Assembly (NCBI GenBank): GCA_028565635.1
Contig: JAOXYB010089940.1
Span: 1 to 22,238 of the forward strand
Source of the DNA: Phoronis ovalis
Lineage: Eukaryota > Phoronida > Phoronidae
Direction of reading: 5' to 3'
Length of the DNA stretch: 22,238 nt
The notes under the pieces: generated by a model
The model's input: only the letters and a program-made list of their open reading frames with translations
What the model was told of the DNA's origin: nothing
Databases searched by the model: none
Shown here: positions 1 to 12,100 of the stretch, piece by piece
Position numbering within the stretch: the stretch's first letter is position 1
How the letters are laid out: each line of letters starts with the position of its first letter
Translations under genes and position numbers: made by a program

Positions 1-3000
1 AACAAACATCTGCATAACACTGTCAACCGGTGAATCAAGCTGGGAATAAAGCTACATAGGCCACTGTTGCCGGGTTAAGGATTGCTTGGCTGTGTTGTAT
101 GACCAAACTTACATATCCCGTAAATCTAACATCACTCTAGGGCTCTCCATAAACGGTGCGCGACATCCAACTCCGAGATCGTTCATGCATGCTCTGCAGT
201 GTTTAAAAGAAAAAGGAATAAAAAACTTTCGGAATGCACTTGTAAGAATAACATTAAACAATTCCACTGTGATGTTGAGCGGTGCCATTTTCTTGCAGAT
301 TAAAAATACTTTGTGACAGTAAAAAGAACACAACATATGTTTATTCGCTACTATTTATCACAATGCAGTTTTTAAGGTAAACTATTATTTCTTTTTGCCC
401 ATAATCATTATGATCAAAGATGTCATCTTTATAACTGCATTAACAACGTGATGCAAGGAGCTATAATACATCAAGTTCTAAATGTATGTATGTATGTATA
501 TCACTTTTTTCTGAGCCAATGCCATCCCTAGAATAGTATCTTTATTTGTTGAACCGTACGCTTTTTCAATTTTTTTATAAAATGCATATTATGAGGTCAG
601 GACGAAATTTTCAATACATTCCGCGATGAAAGTCGCTGACTAAAAGGAGACGACAGTTTGAATAGCAGTTGCCTCACAAAAACTTCTATGAAAGTTTTAA
701 AAAGGTTGAGAAAGTTATTGTTTAGTGTACCGCTACAACATTTGAATATATTATAAATAATAGATATTCCCAACACCGGTATGAGTTCGGCGCTGGCAAG
801 GTTATTCAATAATTTCTGCACATGCACCACTGGACAGGCATATTGTATCTTAATTTGCAATATGATGTTTAATTTATTTAATCCTGACGTGGTCAAAAGT
901 GCTTTAATATATCCCAGGCAGAGAAAAGTACAAAATAAAAGCAATGCTTTGGTAACTACTCTGAAGCTAAATTGGACTGATTTTATAATTAAAAACCTGT
1001 GTTCATGGGAAGAAGGTTAAGTTATAGCTGCTGTTTCAGGTATTTTCTTAAATCTGTTTCATAATGTATTATATACATCTCATCAATACTATATAATCGC
1101 TGCACAGCATTTGTTCATTGGCTCTTGCGAGAGTTAATAAATAGTCACTGTACTTGGTACAAATGTGTGATCCATTAAGTAAATAAAATAATATGTTTAT
1201 GAATTATATGTAATGGTAACTGGTAAGTAAATTAAATTAAAATTGAATTGTTCCGAAACAGTTAGACCAGGTGTTTTCCAATTTGCCCCCTACCAACCTA
1301 GTAATGAAATACACTCCAGTAAAGCTGATGTTATTTTATTGTAAAATAGTAAACCATTTAACAGAGTTTGTAACTGACATGTTTTTTTAAAAGAAACTAT
1401 TCCTCCTTTAAATAAAAAATGAGGATAGGCGTGAAACGGAAATAAATATAAGAAAATGGGAATTTCAACAAAAAAATCTATCTTACTAACATGGTTTTAT
1501 TAACGCTTATAATATACTACAGCAATAACACAATCAGCTCGTCGTTACTAGGAATTAGTAAACTGTAAACTTTTATTGCAATTTTGTAGTAAAACTATGT
1601 AGTTACACAAATTTGCAAGTAAGTTATCAAAGAGTTATAGTTCCATTGTTGATAGGAATGGTGTACATGATTCAGTGATCATATCGAATCTTACCCGTAC
1701 AACCAGGGAACGGCATAACCACTGCGCCATTTGAAGGGGAACCAGTTGGGCGAGCTTCTTGCCCTGGACCTTTGTCTTTGTGTTAATGATGAATCCAGCA
1801 GCGTGAACCATACAAACACCCACATTAACAACATTTTCAATTGTTATGTTCCTAATTTGTTTGGGATGAAAATATTAAGATATTATCAACGAAAGCCTTT
1901 GCATAAATCAACATCAATCTTTCCTATTTCATAAATCAGGAAAGTATTAAGACCATTTTCAACTTCTTTTCTGCTGCAAAAAGAAAACATGGAAAAAACA
2001 GAAATGCATTTTTATATAGCAGGTACTGCCATTAATTGCAATTTTAAGACTATAGCTCTTTTGAAAACCGCAAACGACAATTACAGTCAAAATTGCTTTG
2101 AAACAAAATATTGCAAAGATAGCTAAGTAATACCTCTAACCTTTATCATCTCCGACGTTTGATCTTGCGTGTGGCGCTTAAGAGGTAATTGTTACTTCCA
2201 CACAGTGAGAACGCAATAAATTTGCTTCCTTCCTCTCAAGTTAAATCCTTCTACTACAATGCTTTACCAGACAAGAGGTCAAGTTAACAATTAAACCCAC
2301 ATTTAACCAAATCAGATCCAAGTACGAAGTTAATTGTATATAATGCAAATAGGCAGTTTCCCATTATAACCCCGGGGGTCACTTGTGTGAAGGGTGGGTC
2401 CGCATGCGCAAACAGTTTTTAAAAAAAGCCGCTAAACACGTATACAGCCTACTAAAAAGCACTCCTTTGGAAGACTAGCAGGTCTAAAAAGTGACCCTTT
2501 GGTAGACGTCACACAGTAAAAATCATCAGATAAGTAAATGTGTTGCGGCACTGGTTATAATTAAGCCGCCCTGACTTTTTCTCATTTGATGGCGAAAAAC
2601 ATATAATTTTTTTAATACAAATCTGTATCTGATGGTGAAAAAGACCATTTGGCAGATCTACGGTCACCCTATTTGCCATTATTTAGCACGTTACGCCTGG
2701 TTGAAAAAAGATCCCTTTCACACAAGTTGTCGTTCGTTCATGCGGATCTACTCTTTGACTCTTGTGTCCCATCGGGAATTAATACAGTTGTTAGACAATA
2801 TGACCAGTATTCATTTGTGGCCAATGACCGCTTTCGTGTATGAGGTCTTCTAATAGTATACAAAGTTAGGGGACATATTCCAGAAATATCAATAGCAGAT
2901 AAACTCGATCGACGGAGTCCCCAAGTGGAGACATTCAAGTGCGGGTCATGGTGATAAGAAAAAAAAACAATATCTGAATCTGAAAACCATCTTTTATCGA

Positions 3001-3029
3001 ACAATAATGGAATTGTATCCAAATAGGGC
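1..3029. other. 3' flank / intergenic DNA of the Jupiter-like gene
   Basis: No gene could be supported here on either strand; the short open frames show no recognisable domain or splice framework. Seen within it are a (TATG)n run near 484-499, a tRNA-like SINE remnant (1675-1735), and a GC-richer patch starting CCCCGGGGGTCACTTG near 2371 that may be repeat-derived. The stretch 2640-2940 is more GC-balanced and open in two forward frames, but I could not identify it. Confidence 0.5.
1675..1735 (-). repeat. tRNA-derived SINE remnant (pol III A and B box)
   Basis: On the minus strand TGGCGCAGTGG is an exact A-box match (TRGCNNAGYNGG). About 25 bases further lies a diverged B-box-like AAGATTCGAT. 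This arrangement is typical of tRNA-derived SINEs in molluscs and other invertebrates. No acceptor stem pairing was found, so a functional tRNA is unlikely. Confidence 0.45.
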
Positions 3030-3115
3030 TCACGTTCTTGGAAGTGATTTTTGTGAAATTTCAAAATGCCCACCAGGTGGACTTAAGGCACCAAAACGTT
3101 CGGGAGCAAGGCCAA
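3030..3115 (-). CDS. Probable Jupiter-like terminal exon with PPGG
   Basis: The acceptor CATATCAAATAG at 3116-3127 joins in phase 1 to the 16-nt microexon and reads VGLAPERFGALSPPGG, then HFEISQKSLPRT and TGA (3030-3032). An alternative acceptor at CCTTAAG (exon 3030-3081) joins the 56-nt form of exon 9 and again gives PPGG in frame. Family members end shortly after a PPGG. Usually a Ser-rich, hydrophobic end follows, which is absent here. This is the only PPGG-coding site I found downstream of exon 8. I saw no close AATAAA; an ATTAAA on this strand lies near 2612-2617. Confidence 0.45.
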
Positions 3116-6100
3116 CTATTTGATATGGGAGTGTGATTAAAAATAATATGCAAAACACAAATACGAGAGTCATAAGTTGTATTTATAGAATGAAACGACG
3201 GAATTACTTAGTTCTTATAAATTGATGGATGTCACCATTTAACTTAGTTTGGCTTCATTTTTGTTTAACTAATCCGATATTTCAGTTTACTTGCGTAGTA
3301 TACAAGGCTACTCGTACAAGACCCGGATCCACATTTTTAGGTGATGCTCGTCTTGTACACGCAGCAGCATGGAATGCCGTACACAACAGGAGAGATTGAA
3401 AGAATGCAGTACATAAATGTGTGTTATTACGTGACTTGTACAAAAAAAAAAACAGCGTCAAGAACGACTATTCAATCCAATGTTTTGTTACATACATACT
3501 TTACGTGGTTTATTATCTGTAATTCATCGAGTCAAAATACAAATTACTTTTTAAACAAAACATCTCTCTTCGTAAGTTATCGGGTAAAAGATGTGGAATG
3601 TAAAAATGAGATTTCTTTTATTTTTAGCAATTAATAAAAAACATAGGGAAATGTACTGTTCTAACACACCTACCAAGTCCACACCATCATCAGTTGAGAC
3701 AACTAGGTTAACAACAATATGACTAGACTTTGGCAAGACCTAGGATTGTATATGTCTACATATTTGTGCACATCTTAAACTGTCAAACACAAAATTTACA
3801 ATAAGTAGTTCTGCAAGTTAAAGTTTTATATAATGAAATTCTCCAGCAATTATAACATTCCTACAAAAATGATAAGCTAACAAACCAAATTTTTTCTTAT
3901 TGTATCACAGTTTCAAATGACACTTAGAAATGTTTATAAATTCAAAATTACAAAAGAAGACATTTAAGTGTATAATGAAAATATTGTTTCAAACTCAAGA
4001 TCACCTATCTTTTTTTTAAGCTAACTTTTTTATGCTTTCTTTTGAAATTTTAAGTTTGCCCTTTGAGGAGTCATAGTATACAAAGCACTGTTCACATTAA
4101 ATTCAGCAAGTCCAGAAATACTACAGTTAAGTGCAGTCTGTGCTATGTCTATGTTATGTCCAGGAAGATAAGAATAAAATGCAAAACTGGCAAAACGATT
4201 GTAATCAGGTCCCTGAGTGCAAGACTCGGGCACAAATAAGTTGAATAATCTATCAATAACTACAATGTGTAAAATGTTTTCTACAATTATTCATGGATTT
4301 GATAATATACAAAAAACGAATATAATTACACATAGTTTGGCAACATCTTTTTTCTGAGGAAGTGCAATAAAGGGTATTTTTACTCAAAATTTTACAGCAT
4401 AACGTATATTCCTTAATTTTAAAATATGTACACACTGGAAATGATATTCTATCACACGGCATTGTCACATGCATAACCTGTCAAGCTTAAATGTTACAAC
4501 ACATTCCCTGAGATTTACCTAAATCTAACAATAGTTAGATAAAGAATCTTTCGGGAGAATATTACTATAGCCACTGTTAAAGTTCCAGGAAATACATGCA
4601 TGGAGCTTGGAGACACTTTTGTGCGTTTACCATGGACGAGTATCTTGACCTTGCTGAATATGTTTCTTACCAGCGCGAGCTGCAGGCTGAAATGACAGTA
4701 TGCATGTTGTTATCATATGACTCAATCAAATTAAATATTAAATATTTGGCTAACATTTGCAAGTCAGTTTTAAACATTACATTTAGATGCCATTATTTAC
4801 AATGCCCACATAACAGGCTGCATGTTAATCATTGGTTTGTGTTGTCATGTTCATACAAGCTAGGAGCACATTACCAGTTGCATGTTGTGACATATGTTTA
4901 TGCCAGCTACAAATACACTTGAACAAATTTTGATTTACATATAACACCCACAGATGCTTTTGTACTTCTTCGTATTTGAATTTTTTGTCAGGAAACAAGG
5001 CAAATGCATCGTATGACATAATAATAAAGTTTCATATAGTTGCCAAATCTAATAGTTCTCTAACGCGGCAGTAGAAAAGTACAAGTTCAAATAAATTGAA
5101 AATCTTTATGACAGTGTGTATTGATACAGAATATACTAATTCTGTCCTATGTGTGCTGTCTTCTGTACCATAATATCAACATGTGATGTCTTCAAATTCA
5201 GCTGTTGTGAATAACATACTGGTAATTTGTTGGATAGTTTGCATATGAAATGCTCAAAGTGCCACATACATCAGGAACCAGAATTATGTACATCAATAAT
5301 AACTATAATATCTAAAACCTGTTTAAACTTCCAAACTATCTTCACATTTACACCGCTATAGCACTCACCTCTTGATAACCATAGTCTTCTCCAGTCAAAA
5401 TGTTATAGCTGCCACCTGTAACATAGTGCATTATTTAACATACACACCAATATAAAGAATTTGGCACCAGGATTCTTCCAGAACAATTAAAATGATGGGA
5501 GACTGCCTACACCCCAATCTAATCTGACTTTAAAGCATGCCACTGGACCCCCTAGCAGGGCAAGCCTTTCCCACACACTTGTGCTTGCGGCGCCTAAAAA
5601 AAACTCCCTGTTTTGACATCCATGGACTTGGCATCTCTGCAAGAGTTACTTTTATGATGTTTAATCTCTTTCTGTTTGTATAATAAGAATAGTGTCAGCA
5701 ATGAATGGATTTATAAAATATAAAAAATTTAAGTCACCATGTAAAGTAATGATCGTACACAACAAAGAATTGCACTAGCTACAAAGGCATATGCCAATTA
5801 GAGGTTGGAGGCTATGTAGAACTACGATAAGAATGGAAGGATTCGAACCAAGATCTACAATAGTAAGCAGTAACAGACATCTGCAGTCAGTCAGTTCTTT
5901 GAAAATGATCCATTAAGTCAATACTCCATTTGGAATAAAGGCAAATGGTGATTATTAGGTTACTTTACAGCTGAATTCAAATATGCCACTAACACACAAC
6001 AGATATAATTAACAATCAACATAAATCAAAATTCTTCTATCCACCATTATACTGATAAATTTATTAAGTTTATAAGATGTCTGAATTAGAGAATGCATTT

Positions 6101-9100
6101 ATTTAACATTCCATTTGAATTCAAATCATTCATAGCCAAAAGTTATTGTTTCCAAACAGAAAAGAAATACACTACAACCACACTGTCAAAATGGAAAAAT
6201 GAAATAATTGCTACTAGTCAGTATCAAGATAAAACGTTACTCAAATTAAACAACAAGAAATATAACAGCAGCAACTAAAACAGCAAAGAAGTTTCACTAC
6301 TAGGCTATTCAAAAACAAAAGAATAGCAGCTATGGTGACACACACAAATGTACTGGTTGCCACAAACAAAGTTCTGACTATTTCTTTACACACTGCATGA
6401 TTGCTATAACCAGTCTTGAAAATCAATTTGTTATAGATTCATAAAAAATGAAAAATCAAATTCAGCAGAATGTTATGTTTTGATAAGCTAAATATATTAG
6501 TACAGAAAGGTAATGTTTGAAAGCAAAGCAAAGCAAATACTGCACAACAGGTATAAATGGACAAACAAAAAATCACACTTGAATAACTACCAGAATCAAC
6601 TCAGCAATATTCTAATCTAGCACTTACAACAACCACAGGACTGCAAAACGTGAAACAACTCAGTTTGTAATTTAGCTTATCAACAAGTACAAGTATAGAA
6701 AACTTAATCTGCAAAGTTTTATATCTTCAATTGCACTCAGTGAAATTCAAAGATTCTCAAAAGGCTGAAACGCATGGTAGCATCACTTTATATGTAATTA
6801 TCAATTTTGAATATAGATGCAGTAGTATTGCATTTATTGTAAGAAAATGAGGTTTGGCATCTGTTGCGAAGATGAAATCATACGCTCAGTAATAATAAAA
6901 TTACCCTAAAAATTACATTACATTGAGCAAAGATGTAGGTTTCATACATAAACTAGCTTCATTACTGTGCTATAGGAGACACATGAAAACTGTGTATCCA
7001 ATTTACAGCAATTATTCTACAAACTGCCAGATTATTAAAGAAAACACTTCATGCTTTGGTCTAAAAAATACTTCTAGTCACTATTTCACTGAGTTATTTC
7101 ACCTGATTCACATCACCTTACTGGTGTGTATACCTTTTGCCTGCTGAGGGTTACGCCCCCTTCCAGCATGCGTTTCTGAAGGTTCCATTCCATCCGCATT
7201 GTCCTGACCAGGATTGGGCTGCCATGTCACAGGATTGTGCGAAGAAGCTATATTAGAGGAATGAACAAGTTCTCAACATTCTCAAGACAATTATTCCTAC
7301 TATCACCGAGTACACAACATTAACAAGACTAGCTTCCCAATATTTAATGTATTATCATCAAGAGTTAGCCTTCTGAGCATGAAATCATGAATTATGCATG
7401 CAGCCAGTCAGATTAAAAAAAATTGCATTTTAAAGGACATAGCATTTTGGCTAATAAAACAGGCCAAACACTAAATAGTACAAAGGAAGCAAACAACTGA
7501 ACTCAAATATCAAAATATCATGAACAGACAATAAACAGTGCATATAAAAAAACACCAAACAAGAAACTACTGTGATATGTGAGTGATTTGCTGAGTTACA
7601 AGAAACAAACTTAACGATTAACATTATTATAACATCAGGTAACAGCACTCGGGTACCTTGTCCAATAGTATATGTACTCAACACTTCAGGAGAAAACTCA
7701 CTACTAGCACCATACGCTTGCCAAGTTATTGGATTGAAATCTGATACTATAATGAAATGTTAAAAAGCAAAAGTTCCATATCACAGACTATTAATATTAT
7801 GTATACTATTTCTATTTTCAAAACTGTATGTGTCTTTGTAACTGAATCTGAAGGTTAAAAGCTGTGCCAAAATATCAATAGAAAATAATTAGGATCTTGT
7901 CAGTCATGTGCAAGTGTGTAACTTGTCAGCAAGTACTGGTGATGCACAACACTAATTAAAAATGATTCTGTAGCTACTCTACAAAGCAGCCAGTCACACA
8001 CTTCCTAATAAGTGCCTAACAAAATGTGCTCTTAGTCAGATATTTTTTTTGAATTTATTATTAAACACAACTTATATTTTGCTCTTATTATCCTATCTAT
8101 GGTGCTAGGCCATGCAGGGAGAAACAAAACCTGGCATAAAAGCTCTACGACATTTATCTATCACTATGGCAATGGGGAGTGTCACATTATAGTAGGTGGC
8201 ACTTAAAGGTTGTTCTGCAGACTACGAAGCTATGGTTCTGACAGCCATCAACAGGCATGCAGTAAGTGGTCCAGAACTGCAATACTACTGTAGAGTCAAA
8301 GTAATTATACAGTTCTATAAAGTGCTTTTGAACTAATGATGTGGTATTTTATTAATCATACCAATGTGGCCAATGTCATGTTTCTTCTAACAATGATTTT
8401 CTCAAAAATTTTAAAGTAATGATAAAGTTGTTGCCTTATTTTTATTTCTAGGTACTTTCTTATCACAAAAAATAGTTTAAAATGGGTATTTTTTGAAGTT
8501 AAAACAAACACATGGCATGGTAATGAGAGCTGTGGATGATCATTAGTAACAAAAGTCCAAAGATGTACTGACAAAACATCTCTTCCAGATGCTGTCAAAA
8601 ATAAGGCCTTTTAATGTTGAATGATTAACCTATTGGCACAATAAATGTACTAAAATAAAATAGATATCATCAGCTATAGAATCAAAAATTTCACACACGA
8701 CCATACAAAACGTTTACAAGACATCATTTTTTTATCGACTTCAAAACAAAGATTGAATGTTGAATCTTTGAAAGACGGTCATTGTAATATAGTGCACGAT
8801 ATAGCAACCAGCCTCTTTTGCTTCCACCAGATACAAATTTGATTGGCATCAAAAATTACTGTTTTTCTGCCTGGGACATATGCCACAAGTATGCAGTTAT
8901 GTGCAACAGAATTTATAAGCAAGACAGAAATTTATGACATTTCCAACATGTACCCCATGTCCAGTATGATTATGTTGACACCAGCTAAAAGAAATTTTGA
9001 TACCACACACTGCATGTTTATTGGACTATCTGCAGCATTTAAACATGCCAGATACCTTTTCCTTTTGCAAGCCTAGGGGATCGACGGGGTGTGATTTCAA

Positions 9101-12100
9101 CGGGCGTAAGATCTTCATAACCAGGATATGCCTGCCAAGTCATTAAATTGTGTGTCACAACTATAAGCATAGGAAACCACTGAATAACATATTTGTACAA
9201 GTGGACTGAAAAATAATTACAGTCCTAGAATGATAGTACATCTAGTTTAACTTTGAAAAACAATTTAATATTAACTTGTACACGAAAGGTTGAAGCTGCT
9301 GTACAAACACTAAAAGTTAAAATTCAATTAATGGTCTTAAAAAGTTATTTTATTCTCTACCTTACTAAAGTCAATACCATAAAAAATCTAATGTTTTACA
9401 TCTGAAGATCTTTTGTCAAATGTTTTTTTAAGTTCAAGTACCTCTTCCTTTAAATTTTTTTGGTGTAGGGTGGTCATCTCTACATGCTGGGGGTGGCACA
9501 TTTTCAAAGCCGGCATATGCTCGCCATGTTAACGGATTATGTGTAGCTGCTATTAATATATCAAAACCAAAAATTACATCAGTCTCCACCACATGTCACT
9601 TGACAGTAAAAGTTCTCAATTCATGAATTTCCAAATTTCACACAGCCCTTTATAAATTCACCCATTTTGCTTTTCAAGAATTTTGTTTAAAGGGCAACTT
9701 GTATTAAACCAGATTCAAGCTACTGACATAATAATGTGCATAATATTTGAAAAGCGATGTTGTTCCATGTTCATTGATCTAGTAGCTCTTGAACTTAAGA
9801 CATCCTTGAAAAAGTAAACCTAACTTTGACCGCAGATACAAAATTGAGAACTTCTACCATGCAGATTGCCAGTTGCACATGTTCAGCAAAGCTATGGGCA
9901 TCTTACAAACAAATATAAGCATCCGACTTGTCTGCAAAGAACTTGCAAAATGCACTGTTACAGTACATTTACAAATGTTTACTACACTACACCTAATGAA
10001 AGAACCGAACAGTTTTGTGATTATGTAACTTCTTTGTTTAATCATCAAAGTCGCTATTACAGTTTTCTTATATTATTTTTGCATGCTACCAATTTATGTT
10101 GTTAGTATGTACATCACTGGGTACTTGAAAATTAAAGGAAAAATAAAAGTTAATTAAAGTAACAACAAACTCCAACGGCATACATGATGAAATGATAACC
10201 ACATAAAAAACAATGCATGTGACAATGCTGGAAAATTACAACAAAAAAGAAAACAAAGTTGTGTTAATACAAGCTGCATCGTAATGTGAAATAACTGAAC
10301 GAAACACCACCTAAGACTAGCAATTTCACTTCACAAAGGGAAATGCAACAGAATATATTACTGGCAAACCCCCCCCCCAAGATTTTCTGCAATCAGTGTT
10401 CATATTCACGATATAAACAGAATGCAGTTTTGGAACATTCTGGTTAAATTCAACTGAGCCAAGGAAATTCCAGAATATGCTTTTGAATGGCATGCAATAC
10501 CAATGTGACTTTTCAGTGAACTGGCCCAAGAAAACCATCCCACAAATTTAAAATCAAGTAATTAATATGAAGCACGTCGGATGGTACTTATTATTCAACA
10601 AATTACACTCACATTTCTGTACTTTGAAGATTCTTTGTATATATAAACAGGGTGAGAGTTTATATATTTTGATCTTTTACTTGACACTGTACCTTAGCAA
10701 CTAAATGTGATTATAATAGACTAATAACATATTATCCTTGAAGTTGTGGGCATTCTCCTTGATACATTGCTTTCACTTGATACATATGCAGTAGTAACGG
10801 ACTATTTACCTTTAGCTTTAGCTCTGAACACTTGTTGGTCTTGGGCCTCCTCTTCTGCTGACTTTGTAGGGGTATATGGGACTTTTGATTTCTGAAAATA
10901 GGCTTCATCAGTGCTGGCCTGTCTAGCACCACCAAAAACATTAGCTGCAGAGTCGTCCACAGGTTTGTTTGCTAAATATAACGCAAAGGATTAAAAATAC
11001 TTTAATTAATAAATTTGGCACTTTTATAAGTCCAACGGTTTGAGCACCCTGGTGAAAATACTAGCAAAAGTAGTTATCAACTACTTACAAAAGCTACAAT
11101 TTCATATTACTCCTGTTGATTAAATTTATATTGTTTCTGTAACAATGCTATGCCATGAAATGGATATAAATAGCCAACTGACTTTCATTCTTCATCGCCT
11201 AACAAGGTGCTTCTTACTGTTACCTTAAGGACAACATCAACATGAAACTGAAATAAATAATCTTTTATAGGGCAGCAAATTTGTGACAAATCGAAAAATT
11301 GCCAAATGTCCTCCTGATTTATAGATGACATTGATTGATTTGATATTGTTAGAAATCAGCAATATATGCAGAATAATCTACCTATGCTTTTCCCTGTATG
11401 TAGAGGCTGAGTTGCTGGTGAGTCACCTTGACCAAAGATATCATTATTCTGGTAACGATTGCCAGCAGGTTGAGAACGTTCTTCTGCGCCAAAGATGTTA
11501 CTTGACCCTCCACCAGGAGGAGCTAACACTCTGTAAATAAAAAGATATTAAAAATTTAGAACTCAATCCATTTCAACTACTTTTTAGGCTCTGTCAGTGT
11601 GGCTTCTCCAAGCAGAGCCATATGGTTATTTTCAGATGCAATATTAACTAACTCAGTTGTTTCACCCTGTCAATAGCTGTGTTGTTTTAGTGCAAGAAAC
11701 AATAGAATTGGCTTACATGTATATCCCTATTGTTTTCTTACAAAACATTATTGAAGTGAGATATACCTCACTTTACTCACCTTCCATAATAAATACACTG
11801 TTACAATTTCTCCAGTTTACAATATTTTGTCAAACAATGAAATCTTTATGTGAAACCTGTGGTTAGGGTAAAATGCAAACTTGATAAATTTGGTCAGGGG
11901 ACTCAGTTTGTGGAGTTGCTTTAAGAATATTGTATGTGCCTATATATTTTCACTACTATACCAGCAGACAATTATTAAAATTTAACACAGTACTGCATGC
12001 CTTAACATATGCAACATATTTGTTAATACAGAGGGCTTCCTGTCTCTAGCTGGACAAAGAATAACAGACATTTATAGACAAAACTGGCAAAGTAGACTGG

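Larger units (their letters stand above)
5416..7133 (-). other. Jupiter-like intron 7
   Basis: This 1.7-kb intron holds the repeat pieces at 5535-5620 and 5825-5870. I searched it by eye for further NPxTW repeat exons and saw none. Confidence 0.6.

Noticed and set aside
781-1020. 79-codon forward open frame and its reverse-strand partner
   Set aside because: There are no domains or splice context; the length is within chance for this composition.
1675-1735. Functional tRNA gene
   Set aside because: The A-box is good, but the B-box is diverged and no acceptor stem pairs, so a SINE remnant is more likely.
3551-3736. Minus-strand stretch reading HIVVNLVVSTDDGVDL between AG and GTAGGTG, considered as an extra Jupiter exon
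   Set aside because: The acceptor has a poor pyrimidine tract, and the phases do not connect to both the neighbouring exon and the PPGG reading.
4596-4922. 108-codon forward open frame
   Set aside because: It lies opposite the probable exon 9, has no recognisable domain and is Cys/Tyr-rich, as expected from AT-rich noncoding DNA.
4825-5019. Minus-strand open frame with FALFPDKKFKYEEVQKHL
   Set aside because: It looks mildly protein-like but has no acceptor near its start and no recognisable family; it falls inside intron 8.
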